A stretch of DNA of 64,000 nucleotides from Omphalotus guepiniiformis (Eukaryota > Basidiomycota > Agaricomycetes > Agaricales > Omphalotaceae): assembly GCA_028554645.1 (NCBI GenBank), contig JAQOOI010000073.1, positions 62,001-126,000 of the forward strand. Direction: 5' to 3'. Both the position numbers and the translations under genes were made by a program. The notes under the pieces were generated by a model. The model was not told the DNA's origin. It saw only the letters and a program-made list of their open reading frames with translations, and did not search any database. Below are positions 35,336 to 46,385 of this stretch, piece by piece. Numbering within the stretch: position 1 is the stretch's first letter; each line of letters opens with the position of its first letter.

Positions 35336-36069
35336 TCACGAAACGAACCTAAAGATCTGATACTCATTGATAGTATCACAAGACCCGGTGCTCAATAAAT
35401 TCCCGGGAGTCATCTCGACGCAACCAGTAGCGTTGGTGCTGAGCGGGGAGATGAGGCAGTAATCAGCGATGACACTACCCGTGGGTCCCTGTTCGTAACA
35501 ATCCAAACAGGCTATCTCAAATAGTTGGTCGCTAGAAGGATCGTTGGTGCATTAGTGTTGGTGTATACAGAGGCAGAGGAAACACTCACATCTCGTTCCC
35601 ACTGTCGGAAGATGTACCAAGTTCGAGTTCCGTCCATGAACTCTCGAATTCGACAGCAAGATTGTTATTGTCAACATCTCTACGAATATCGGTCGTATGA
35701 TCAGTACACGAACCTCCTCACGGCAATGGGAGAAACTCACTTGATAATATAGTGCGTCGGATACTTCCCATCTTGTTGTACATGCCAATCAGGTTTTCCA
35801 AATCCACGGAAGCTTGAGCTACCGAGAATAGCACCCTTCGTCGCAGCGGGGGTAACACCCCATTCAAGTGGATTATCATCGTAATTGGTGATAGAAACAC
35901 CTTCACCGAAGAAGTTGGGGTAACAAGCACTGTTGTATTCCTCTGATGTGCGGGCGCTGAGTGCTCGTCGGCCTTGTTGTGGAGCGCGAGCGCCGGTGGG
36001 AGATGCGGTGACGATGGGGGAGCTGGCGAGCAGAGCTGCGATGACGACTGCAGTGGATGTGAACATCAT
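35336..36069 (-). CDS. Small secreted protein, family copy B (SSP-B)
   Basis: Three exons as in copy A, ending in the same YQIFRFVS and TGA. Start at 36069 (MMFTSTAVVIAALLASSPIV). The Kex2-like stretch here is QQGRRALSAR. Mature part SEEYNSACYPNFFGEG. One codon is lost relative to copy A before PLEWGV (YDDNPLEWG). Six cysteines kept. Unlike the other copies, the TATA box is degraded (TTTTATCC at about 36157), so expression may differ. R copy 2 lies upstream. Confidence 0.85.
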
Positions 36070-36410
36070 GATAGTCGAAGATGTATAGAGACGATGGTGT
36101 AAATGCAAAGAAGCTGAGTGAGATATGTTGAAGGCTTACCAGGAAATATACCGTGACTTTTATCCTCGCCAGCTTCACGAAAGTATTCAGTTTTCATTCG
36201 AACTCTTCATCGCCCACAGGGATAGAACCAGTGTTGTCAGACAAAGACGCTGTACGTCGGGCTTGCTGCTTTGCGGATGCAGAGGTATTCAAAGAGTGAC
36301 CGGGCTTTATGAAATTGGATATGCAGTGCTGAGCTTGGCCAATATAATCAACGAAATGAGTACAGAACGGCAGGCATCGTGACCTTATCCGCGAGACATG
36401 ATATACAGCC

Positions 36411-36756
36411 AAAAAAATCTTTCCGCGCAGTACATTATCCTAGAAAGGCGGGCGGAGACATAGCAGAGATACAAATTCGAGGCGGTATGAGTCAAACCCA
36501 ACGGAATATTGAGTAACGGTTTGAGCATTGTGTATATCCCGATGGGGCAGTGGTTTTCATACTGTAACAGTCAGTAAGACCCGTTTTAAAGCAAGGAATT
36601 TACTAAGGCGCAATATGAAACATCTTTGACATGTATGCTTTGCTTATCCGTAAAATCGAATGGCAAGCGCATTCCAGTCACAAATTCCTGAAAAGGGCAT
36701 TTTTGGAGCAAAGAAAGAGACGTTATGCGGGTCCGTGTCATTTATCTGCAGTATAT
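36411..36756. other. Distal SSP-B promoter region
   Basis: Retains family promoter blocks (TTATCCTAGAAAGGCGGGCG, CCCGATGGGGCAGTGG). No gene seen. Confidence 0.5.
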
Positions 36757-37710
36757 ATAACACGGAGGATATTAAGTGAATGGGTATGTAGCAAATATGA
36801 TGAGCACTCGAAGGGCTTACCTGAAAAAACTCAGCAACACCGAGCATACCAACACTCTCCGAAAAAAGTTAATAGAGCGAAAGCTTGGTGATACACAGCA
36901 GACCGAGAGTAGTCTGAATCGATTTACATGGCGTCAACCTGTTCGCGACGCAGATTGACGAACCACGCGTCGCGAAGTTCACTAAAGGGCAGGTCCACTC
37001 TCGTTCCTACCCAGCTCCTCCTCGTGCGTCTGGTCAACATCGAGATCTTATGCTGGTATGCCATATAGCCTACCATCGGGTGTCCCAAATGCGCAAAGCT
37101 CACAACAGGGACACAACAAGTTACACCTGCACAGGTGAAACTTGTGAAACTAGTAAACCGTACAACATATGTACGGTGCAATATGCATGACGATTCTCGT
37201 CATCTTCAGGCAACCGCCTGTCGATTCATTGAATCGTCTCATTAACGATGTTGACATTGCACGCAAAACCATGCACGCAGGTCCATGCCAGAGGCACGAA
37301 CAAGAGAGGCTGCCCCGACAATATGAGGTATGTAAGAGCTAAATCTCCCTGCACCGCTCAAGAGGGCGCCTTGACGCACGAAAGAGCAACTGCAGCAACA
37401 TAGACGGACTACCGGATCTTCACAACGATTCACAAGCCAGGGATCCTGGCCCCTCACTTCATACGAAGACGAAGATCTTTGGGAGGTAAGTAGAACAAGA
37501 GCCTTGCGGATTTCTGATACGATGTTCAGCTGTTAAAGCCAGACCCAGCTAGAGCCAATCAAATAAGAGATAGTCTCAGACCTTAGCTCACTCGCTAAGA
37601 GAGACGGCGGAGTCTTGTGCGTAGCGAGCAGTGTCGCGGCTTTCGGTCTGCTGTGATTGAAGAAAGAGATAAAAGTGCGAGTTTTGTACTCGCCAAGTTT
37701 GCTTAGCTAA
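36757..37710 (+). repeat. Repeat R, copy 2
   Basis: Direct copy with the same landmarks as copy 1. Its tail is interrupted at GCTTAGCTAA by the MITE at 37711 and resumes at 37983. Confidence 0.75.
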
Positions 37711-37982
37711 TGTCGGAATTCCCGGTCCGACAATATATGACTATATATGCATATATCAGGCCGTCAGGCTCGGCCGGGAATATATGACCATATCAGAATA
37801 ACGAAGCAGCAAAAATGGTCCCATATTTAGATGTATATATGAATTCCGCACAGCTTATATAATCAGGCGCTTTACGGTTGGCGGCAAATATGGGGCATAT
37901 TTTCTTTATTTTCTTTATCTAATCAAATGGCCGGAAATTATCAGGTGCCGGACCATATATGGGGGATCGGGGATTTCCGACA
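37711..37982. mobile_element. Harbinger-like MITE, 272 bp
   Basis: Starts TGTCGGAATTCCCGGTCC and ends GGATCGGGGATTTCCGACA, imperfect terminal inverted repeats of about 18 bp. It is flanked by TAA on both sides (37708-37710 and 37983-37985). The empty site survives in R copy 3 (GCTTAGCTAAGCGGTC). The 3-bp TAA duplication fits the PIF/Harbinger superfamily. The interior is rich in ATATATG and non-coding. Confidence 0.85.
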
Positions 37983-38044
37983 TAAGCTCTCAAAATTGTG
38001 CACGGACCACCACCAGCATGTAGCAGAGGTACAAGTTCGAGGCA

Positions 38045-38945
38045 GTAATGAATAAACAGCGATCTCTGAGTACTGTACTTAGAAACACCGAAATCTACAG
38101 AACTCTCCGAAGAGAGGAAACATAACGAAAAATTGCCAAGACACAGCAGACCAAGAATAGTCTGAATCGAGTTACACGGCGTCAACCTGTTCGCGACGGA
38201 CGCAGATTGACGAGCCATGTGCCACGAAGTACACTAAAGGGCGGCTCCATCCTCGTTCCTACACAGCTCCTCCTCGTGCACCTGATCAACATCGAAATCG
38301 ACGAACATTTGCGGTATCTCTAGCCTAGCATCGGGTCTCCCAGCCTAAAGAATGACATGCACAGCTCCGTATATACAGGCCAAGCTAGTCAGCCTGTTAC
38401 GCAGCGTTATGCATGCTGATTGATTATTTTGAGAGAACCATGGCTGAACTCCATACAAGTTCCATCTCAGAGCGATGTTGACATTGCCCACAAAGGTATG
38501 CGTGCAGTTCCATGTCAGAGACACGAATGGGTGAGGCCTGCTAAGCCTCCCTGCGCAGCTCCGAAGAGTGCCACCTTGACGCACGAAAGAGCGACTGGAG
38601 GAACGAAGACAAAACCACCCAACCTCCGCAACGAATTCTAAACCAGACATTCCTTGCCCCTCACTTCATACGAGACAAAGATCTTCGGGGAGAGCAGGAG
38701 ACCCAGTGAATTTCTGATACGTTGCTCAGCTGTTAAAGCCAGACCCGGCTAGAGCCAATCGAGGAAGGATATTCTCAGACCTTAGCCCACTCGCGAAGAA
38801 AGACGATGAAGGTCTTGTACGTAGCGAGTGTCGCGGCTTTCGGTCTGCTGTGGTTGAAAGAAAGATCGGGCGAGCCTAATTTTTGTGAATTCAGGAAGCT
38901 TAGCTAAGCGGTCGCGTGGTGTAAATCGTGCGCACGGACCAAATA
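38045..38945 (+). repeat. Repeat R, copy 3
   Basis: Same landmarks and orientation as copies 1, 2 and 4. It preserves the uninterrupted tail GCTTAGCTAAGCGGTCGCGT at about 38899. Confidence 0.75.
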
Positions 38946-39507
38946 TACCTGCATGAGGCTCGGCCGCTTGCTCGAATTGTGAATCTTCTTCTATACTAGA
39001 GGTTGACGGAGTCAACAACAACCTTGCCGCGTAATTTTCTGCAAAGTATATGACGACAACAAATTGTAGTTCTTCAGACGTTAGCATGATCAAAAATTGC
39101 ATGGACAACATCGGCCGAAAAGCTATCAGCATATTCCGAAGTTTGACAAAAGTCTAGCGAGGTCACGGTTGTAAGAGTGTCTGTTTGTACGTGTGTATTT
39201 GGTTGGTACATTATGGGTTTGGAGAACCTCGCTTGGCAGCAAGGTGACTCCTACTCCTCCTGCTTTTCGAGTTTAGACAGACGAGTAAAACATACTGTAG
39301 ATTAAGTTCCCTGCACAAATTTCGCCGGCCTTCATAGATGGTATGGTTACCTCCGGTGCTCGCTCACATAAAAACCCTCATCTATAGGTAAAAATTGAAT
39401 ATTAATGTTTGGAGTTACAACCCTCCGTATAAATGTATACATCTAAATAGTCCGTGATCATCCCAATCCATCAATCAACACACGACCGTACAATGCATAT
39501 CTCCTCA
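38946..39507. other. 3' flank of SSP-C
   Basis: Family 3' flank. A short stretch at about 39010-39034 (GTCAACAACAACCTTGCCG) resembles SSP exon 2 in opposite orientation and could be a tiny relic. No gene seen. Confidence 0.35.
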
Positions 39508-40242
39508 TCACGAAATGAACCTGAAAATCTGATACTCATTGATAGTATCGCAAGACCCAATGCTCAACGGATTCCCAGGTGTCATTTCGACGCAACCAGC
39601 AGCGTCCGTGTTGAGCGGAGAGATGAGGCAGTAATCAGCGATGATACTCCCGGTGGGTCCTTGCTCGTAACAATCCAAACAGGCGATTTCGAATAGTTGG
39701 TCGCTAGATGGATCGTTTGTGCATTAGTGTTATACAGAGGCAGAGGAAACACTCACATCTCGTTCCCACTGTCGGAAGATGTACCAAGTTCGAGTTCCGT
39801 CCATGAACTCTCGAATTCGACAGCAAGATTGTTATTGTCAACATCTCTACGAATATCGGTCGTATGATCAGTACACGAACCTCCTCACGGCAATGGGACA
39901 AACTGACTTGATAATATAGTGCGTCGGATACTTCCCATCTTGTTGTACATGCCAATCAGGCTTTCCAAATCCACGGAAGCTTGAGCTACCGAGAATAGCA
40001 CCCTTCGTCGCAGCGGGGGTAACACCCCATTCCAGAGGCTTACTATCATCGTAATTGGTGATAGATACGCCTTCGCCAAAGAAGTTGGGATAGCAAACAC
40101 TGTTGTATTCCTCCGATGTGCGAGCGCTGAGTGCTCGTCGGGCTTGTTGCGGGGAGCGAGTTTTTGTGGGAGATGCGGTGACAATGGGAGAGTAAGTTGT
40201 GAGTAGAGCTGCGATGAAGAATGCAGTGGATGCGAAGATCAT
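39508..40242 (-). CDS. Small secreted protein, family copy C (SSP-C)
   Basis: Same three-exon layout. Start at 40242 (MIFASTAFFIAALLTTYSPI), QQARRALSAR, mature part SEEYNSVCYPNFFGEG, stop at 39508. The residue before the first mature cysteine is Val rather than Ala. TATA (GGTATAAAGG on the minus strand) lies at 40331-40336, 89 bp before the ATG. The promoter is cut about 290 bp upstream of the ATG by the 8-kb fold-back element; its distal part continues at 48595. An upstream in-frame ATG at 40353 lies above the TATA box and is not used. Confidence 0.85.
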
Positions 40243-40527
40243 GGTAAGTCGAGGATGTATCTGAGAGACGATGGTGTGAATAAAAAGATGAATGAGGTGT
40301 TGGTGATGATAACTTACCGATTTCCTGGCCTTTATACCTCGCCAGATGCACAAGTCTATTCAGTATGTGTTGTACACTCCATCGCTCTCAGCTGCATAGA
40401 ACCAGTGTCATAAGACAGAGACGCTGTACGTCGGGACCGCTTGCTGCTTCACGGTGTACGGCAGTTCGAAGAAATGGGCCGGAAATGGTAATGCTGTTCA
40501 ATTGAACTCGCGCCTTCGGATGAACTT

Positions 40528-40536
40528 GGCGAATAC
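40528..40536. repeat. Target-site duplication, left copy
   Basis: GGCGAATAC, identical to 48586-48594. Confidence 0.85.
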
Positions 40537-40652
40537 TAGACTCGCGACCAGTTACCTCCACGTGAGCATATTTGGAGACATCCAAATCTGGTTTGTTTGC
40601 GCAACAAACACAGATGCTCATTGTGGAGGGACTGGTCCAAACGGTCGTCACA

Positions 40653-41043
40653 TTGGCGGGGTCACGGTTTGTGACTTTGGACTTCAAAAAATTCTGGCTT
40701 TTAACTTGTAAAAAAAAGTTCCTGAGTGACCTATATCATTCGCCGTTTCTCGTCGAGCTGAACACAAAAGTCTATATCATAAAAATATGAATGTTTTGAC
40801 CCCGCAAAGTGATACTGTCAGCCCATCAAACACACTAAATACACTTGACCTAAGCGTGGGAGCCACACCAGGCTCCCTCGTTCTTTCAAGTCGGGCACGA
40901 AAATACCTTGAAAAAAAATTTTTTTTGACACCTATCTCATTTGAATCAGTGTTCTTCAAAACGCATAAATCTCGTGCTCTCAAGAATACAAAAAATTCGA
41001 AGTTCTGAGCCTAAGTCCAATGTCACAAAGCCGCGCCTGCCAA
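40653..41043. mobile_element. Candidate ~390-bp nested MITE in the left arm
   Basis: Imperfect inverted ends: TTGGCGGGGTCACGG then TTTGTGACTTTGGACTT on the left, against TTGGCAGGCGCGGC then TTTGTGACATTGGACTT read inward from the right. The segment is missing from the right arm, where CACGTG is followed almost directly by the arm sequence. No clear target-site duplication was found, so the limits are tentative. Confidence 0.45.
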
Positions 41044-41056
41044 AATGGCTACCGTT

Positions 41057-42080
41057 TAGACTTGGACTGTCAGCCTGCATCACGGGATGCAGGCGGGAAC
41101 GAATTCAGTTTTGGCAGCACATCTGTGCATGCAATACAGACAAAACTGTCACTGGACACAATTTAACATAAAATCTGAGAAAATGCTAAACATATATTGA
41201 ATCAATACCAAAATTTTTCATCATTTTTTTTGCTACTAATACTAAAATTATGTTCAAATTATAGTAAATTGTATCAACACAATACCTTCATTTCTCCAAC
41301 ATCAAACACAGTTATTTACAGTGAACAGATCTTGAACAAATATCAAAAATCATTTATCATAAATTCCATAAAATCTTATCATTATTTTTGGGAAAAGTGT
41401 TTAAAATAAATATTGAATTTTGGATGCAATTATGTTAATCAAGATCATGATTGTTTCATCATAAAATACAGAGACAAATGGAAAAGGTGTGTGGAAACTA
41501 TGCTAAAGCAATTCAAAATCAATTCAGAATAATAGACAGGATATTACTGTGAACTTATGCCCAACAAATGTGAAACTAATGTTAAATGTTTCTAAAGTAA
41601 CATTCATGTTTTGCTTGTGCAAATATACTGAAGATATGCTGAACAAATAAGATATATTCAGAGTTAAATACAGAGAGAAATAGAATAGATGTGTGAAAAA
41701 TATGCTAAACCAATTTAAAATTGATTCAGAATAACAGACAGAAAATTACTGTGAACTTATGCTAAACATATGTGAAAGTAATGTTAGATTTCTGATGGTA
41801 AAATTTATGTTTTGGTTATTCATATATACTAGCTATATGTTGAACAAATAAGAAAACTATGATAAACAGGATCATTTATGTATATAGTCTGTGTATATGG
41901 ATACAGTTGTACATTAGGTGAATTCATCTTGCATATCCCATGTGTATACATCCAGGATGCATCTGCATGGACCTAGTAGATGGACACTGATATCTCTGTA
42001 TACAGAACAGAGGGGTTAATATATACAAACTTGTGTACAGAAGGTGTTTCCAAGGTGAGGTATATACAGACAAGGTATAC
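41057..42080 (+). repeat. Outer arm of the fold-back element, left
   Basis: Reverse complement of about 47510-48557. It begins ACTTGGACTGTCAGCCTGCA with a hairpin GCCTGCATC..GATGCAGGC. It then runs through AT-rich sequence carrying variants of ATGCTAAACATATGTGAAA and almost no CpG, and ends with TCACCTTGG-type sequence before the minisatellite. Confidence 0.85.
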
Positions 42081-42089
42081 ACCCATATA

Positions 42090-42705
42090 AACTCTGTATA
42101 CACCCTGTATACATGTCACCCTGTATACCTGTATACACTCTGTATACACCTGTGTACACCCTGTATACACTCTGTATACACTCTGTATACACCCTGTATA
42201 CACCCTGTATACACCCTGTATGCACTCTGTATGCACTCTGTATGCACTCTGTATGCACTCTGTATGCACTCTGTATGCACTCTGTATGCACCCTGTATGC
42301 ACTCTGTATGCACTCTGTATACACCCTGTATGCACTCTGTATGCACCCTGTATACATCCTGTATACACTCTGTATACACTCTGTATGCACTCTGTATGCA
42401 CCCTGTATGCACCCTGTATGCACCCTGTATGCATCCTGTATACACCCTGTATCCACCCTGTATCCACCCTGTATACACCCTGTATGCACTCTGTATGCAT
42501 CCTGTATACACCCTGTATCCACCCTGTATCCACCCTGTATGCACTCTGTATACACTCTGTATGCACCCTGTATCCACTCTGTATGCACCCTGTATACATC
42601 CTGTATACACTCTGTATACACTCTGTATGCACTCTGTATGCACTCTGTATGCACCCTGTATACATCTCACCCTGTATACACCCTGTATACACCCTGTAAG
42701 GTAGA
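42090..42705 (+). repeat. 11-bp minisatellite, array 1
   Basis: About 55 units of CACCCTGTATA and variants (CACTCTGTATG, CACCCTGTATC, CATCCTGTATA). Each unit contains or nearly contains the palindrome GTATAC. Because 11 is not a multiple of 3 and no unit combination makes a stop, long open frames appear on both strands; these are not genes. Confidence 0.95.
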
Positions 42706-43322
42706 GTGCATACAAACTCCACCAACGTCACGTGGCTCAAGCGTGACGGCCTTAAATGGGCCAATATTGTAAAGAAAACCGTGTATAAAATTAATTAGGA
42801 CGCGTGTCGGAATTTTGTGCCATGAAGTTGTTCTAAATGTAGATTCGAGTGTGCTGACGCAACATCTTCTCATAACCATCAGATACGGAAGTGCAGTTCC
42901 AGAAAAACCCTTCGTGCATGTTAATCTCAGTAAGTATTTTCATTGCACTACATCCGGTCATGCCCCCAGCAAGAAATGGCACCAGAGACGAGTGGAGAAT
43001 CTCACAGAAAAAGAATAGAGGGAAGTTCTCACCAAAGTAGCCACATAAGGCGAGCACATATGCGCCACGCTCATTCTTTGATGTAACACTGATTTACTAT
43101 AGTTTTTTGATAACTGTACATACAAATCCTAATTCCCTACCTCAATTTTTTGTCAAACAGGAATACATAATTATTTGGACATATTCATGGCACAGATAAG
43201 ATAGAGCTTTACTAGTTGAATATCTACAAGCATTTCTTGAATGTTTTCGACATACTGGGATGTGTGACGCAAATGTGACTTGTCTCACGTGAGGTTGGTG
43301 GAGTTTGTATGCACTCTACCTT
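42706..43322. other. Segment bounded by ~35-bp inverted repeats between minisatellites 1 and 2
   Basis: Left edge AAGGTAGAGTGCATACAAAC and CTCCACCAAC; right edge is its reverse complement (GTTGGTGGAG, GTTTGTATGCACTCTACCTT). The interior (about 42740-43060) has more CpG than the rest of the element and may be captured host DNA. No protein family recognised. Confidence 0.55.
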
Positions 43323-43690
43323 ATGCACCCTGTATGCACCCTGTATGCACTCTGTATGCACCCTGTATACATCCTGTATACACTCTGTATCCAGCCTGAC
43401 CCTGTATACACCCTGTATACACCCTGTATACACCCTGTATGCACCCTGTATGCACCCTGTATGCACCCTGTATACACCCTGTATGCATCCTGTATCCACC
43501 CTGTATCCACCCTGTATCCACCCTGTATGCACTCTGTATACACTCTGTATGCACCCTGTATACACCCTGTATGCACTCTGTATACACTCTGTATCCACCC
43601 TGTATCCACCCTGTATCCACCCTGTATCCACCCTGTATACACTCTGTATACATCCTGTATACATGTCATCCTGTATACCTGTATACACCC
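43323..43690 (+). repeat. 11-bp minisatellite, array 2
   Basis: About 33 units of the same CACCCTGTATA family, interrupted once by CAGCCTGACC at about 43390. Confidence 0.95.
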
Positions 43691-45440
43691 TGTACATCTG
43701 TCACCCTGTATACAGACAGTGTGTATACAGGTGTACAGGGTGTATATGGGTGTATACAGGTGTATACAGGTGTACAGAGTGTATAATTAAAGTTTTATGA
43801 TAAATGATTTTTGATATTTGTTCAACATCTGTTCACTGTAAATCACTGTGTTTGATGTTGGAGAAATGAAGGTATTGTGTTGATACAATTTACTATAATT
43901 TCAACATAATTTTAGTATTAGTAGCAAAAAAATGATGAAAAATTTCCATATTAATTCAACATATGTTTAGCATTTTCTCACAGATTTTATGTTAAATTTC
44001 ATCCAGTGTATAAAAAATTACATGTTTCTTACAAAAAATGTGTTTTTTTTTACTTGTATTTAACATCTTGTTTTAATACATTTATAAGTTGGACCTCCTA
44101 GAATATTTTATGTTTATAACAACCTCAAAATAATATCTAACCCAGTCCTGCCAGTGGCATGGAGCACAAAAATGAGGGGGCAGATGAGGGGCAGAACGAG
44201 CCTCGGGCAAGGACGGACCGATTGAACCGGAGGCCAGCCTTAAGTGACCACGGAGCGCAAGAGAAACGCTGACTAATCAGGCCTCCGGCAATGACAACCG
44301 ACTTAACCGGAGGCCAGCTTAACTGACCATAAGTGCGCAAAAACGAGGGCCGAAAATGCTGACTAATATACAATTATTACATATACAATTTAAGGTCCGC
44401 TCCGATCAAAGCGGAGGCCCGCTTAACCGTCAAATTTTTGGCTGGACGGTGCCGCCATAAGAACGAATCCTTCGTTACACTCCGAATTCGTAACCAGCCG
44501 TTTCTTCGAAACGCTTCTCGGACTGTCGGTCCGAGTATGCCATGTGGCATAGTTACGAATTCGGAGTGTAACGAAGGATTCGTTCTTATGGCGGCACCGT
44601 CCAGCCAAAAATTTGACGGTTAAGCGGGCCTCCGCTTTGATCGGAGCGACCTTAAATTGTATATGTAATAATTGTATACTAGTCAGCATTTTTGGCCCTC
44701 GTTTTTGCGCACTTATGGTCAGTTAAGCTGGCCTCCGGTTAAGTCGGTTGTCATTGCCGGAGGCCTGATTAGTCAGCGTTTCTCTTGCGCTCCGTGGTCA
44801 GTTAAGGCTGGCCTCCGGTTCAATCGGTCCGTCCTTGCCCGAGGCTCGTTCTGCCTCTCATCTGCCCCCTCATTTTTGTGCTCCATGCCACTGGCAGGAC
44901 TGGGTTAGATATTATTTTGAGGTTGTTATAAACATAAAATATTCTAGGAGGTCCAAGTTATAAATGTATTAAAACAAGATGTTAAATACAAGTAAAAAAA
45001 AACACATTTTTTGTAAGAAACATGTAAATTTTTATACACTGGATGAAATTTAACATAAAATCTGTGAGAAAATGCTAAACATATGTTGAATTAATACGGA
45101 AATTTTTCATCATTTTTTTGCTACTAATACTAAAATTATGTTGAAATTATAGTAAATTGTATCAACACAATACCTTCATTTCTCCAACATCAAACACAGT
45201 GATTTACAGTGAACAGATGTTGAACAAATATCAAAAATCATTTATCATAAAACTTTAATTATACACTCTGTACACCTGTATACACCATGTATACACCCTG
45301 TCACATGTGTATACACCTGTATACACCTGTATACACCCATATACACCCTGTACACCTGTATACACACTGTCTGTATACAGGGTGACAGATGTACAGGGTG
45401 TATACAGGTATACAGGATGACATGTATACAGGATGTATAC
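43640..45440. repeat. Central palindrome of the fold-back element
   Basis: Two arms of about 850-890 bp, nearly identical, separated by a 57-bp spacer (44495-44551). Left arm ends TCCGAATTCGTAAC, right arm starts GTTACGAATTCGGA. Arms carry GC-rich repeated blocks (GGAGGCC, GCGCTCCG, GGTTAAG types), then AT-rich sequence, then short minisatellite. Confidence 0.9.
44499..44550. other. Three consecutive perfect hairpins at the palindrome apex
   Basis: CGTTTC-TTC-GAAACG (44499-44513), CTCGGAC-TGTCG-GTCCGAG (44517-44535) and ATGCCA-TG-TGGCAT (44537-44550). They fill the spacer almost completely, with 3 nt and 1 nt between them. Confidence 0.9.
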
Positions 45441-45539
45441 AGAGTGTATACAGGGTGGATACAGGGTGGGTACAGGGTGTATACAGGGTGTATACAGGGT
45501 GTATACAGGTGGGAGTGTATACAGTGTGTATACAGAGTG

Positions 45540-46380
45540 TATATGGGTGTATACTTTGTCTGTATATACCTCACCTTGGAAACATCTTCTGTACGCAAGT
45601 TTGTATATATTAACCCCATGTTCTGTATACAGAGATATCAGTGTCCATCTACTAGGTCCATGCAGATGCATCCTGGATGTATACACATGAGATATGCAAG
45701 ATGAATTCACCTAATGTACAACTGTATCCATATACACAGACTATATACATAAATGATCCTGTTTACCATAGTTTTGTTATTTGTTTAACATATAGCCAGT
45801 ATATATGAACAACCAAAACATAAATTTTACCATCAGATATTTAACATTACTTTCACATATGTTTAGCATAAGTTCACAGTAATTTTCTGTCTGTTATTCT
45901 GGATCAATTTTAAATTGGTTTAGCATATTTTTCACACATCTACACCACCAAGAATTCAACATAAATCCCACGGAAAAATATTACAAATATGGTGAAATAA
46001 CATGAAAAATTAAACTTTTGATGTAATTTCACCATATTTTTAACATTTTCCCATGGAATTTATGTTGAATTGTTTGCAGTGCTATTCTATTTCTCTCTGT
46101 ATTTAACTCTGAATATATCTTATTTGTTCAGCATATCTTCAGTATATTTGCACAAGCAAAACATGAATGTTATTTTAGAAACATTTAACATTAGTTTCAC
46201 ATTTGTTTAGCATAAGTTCACAGTAATATCCTGTCTGTTATTCTGAATTGATTTTGAATTGCTTTAGCATAGTTTCCACACACCTTTTCCATTTGTCTCT
46301 GTATTTTATGATGAAACAATCATGATCTTGATTAACATAATTGCATCCAAAATTCAATATTTATTTTAAACAATTTTCTC
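45540..46380 (-). repeat. Third copy of the AT-rich arm
   Basis: Direct repeat of about 47540-48230 and inverse of about 41400-42060 (TCTGTATACAGAGATATCAG, ACTAGGTCCATGCAGATGCA). It carries an extra ~140-bp piece near 45945-46085 that is itself a partial inverted repeat. Confidence 0.8.
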
Positions 46381-46385
46381 AAAAA

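Noticed and set aside
40857..40880. Hairpin GGGAGCCACACCAGGCTCCC as a terminator
   Set aside because: Rho-independent terminators are bacterial; here it is simply a hairpin inside the nested MITE candidate.
42016..42772. Long open frames of 160-263 codons over the minisatellite on both strands
   Set aside because: They come from an 11-bp unit that lacks stops in all phases; no start context, no splice pattern, and the same region is open in opposite directions.
42815..43057. Gene inside the element (frames at 42815 + and 43057 -)
   Set aside because: Both short and unmatched by any family I recognise; kept only as possible captured DNA.
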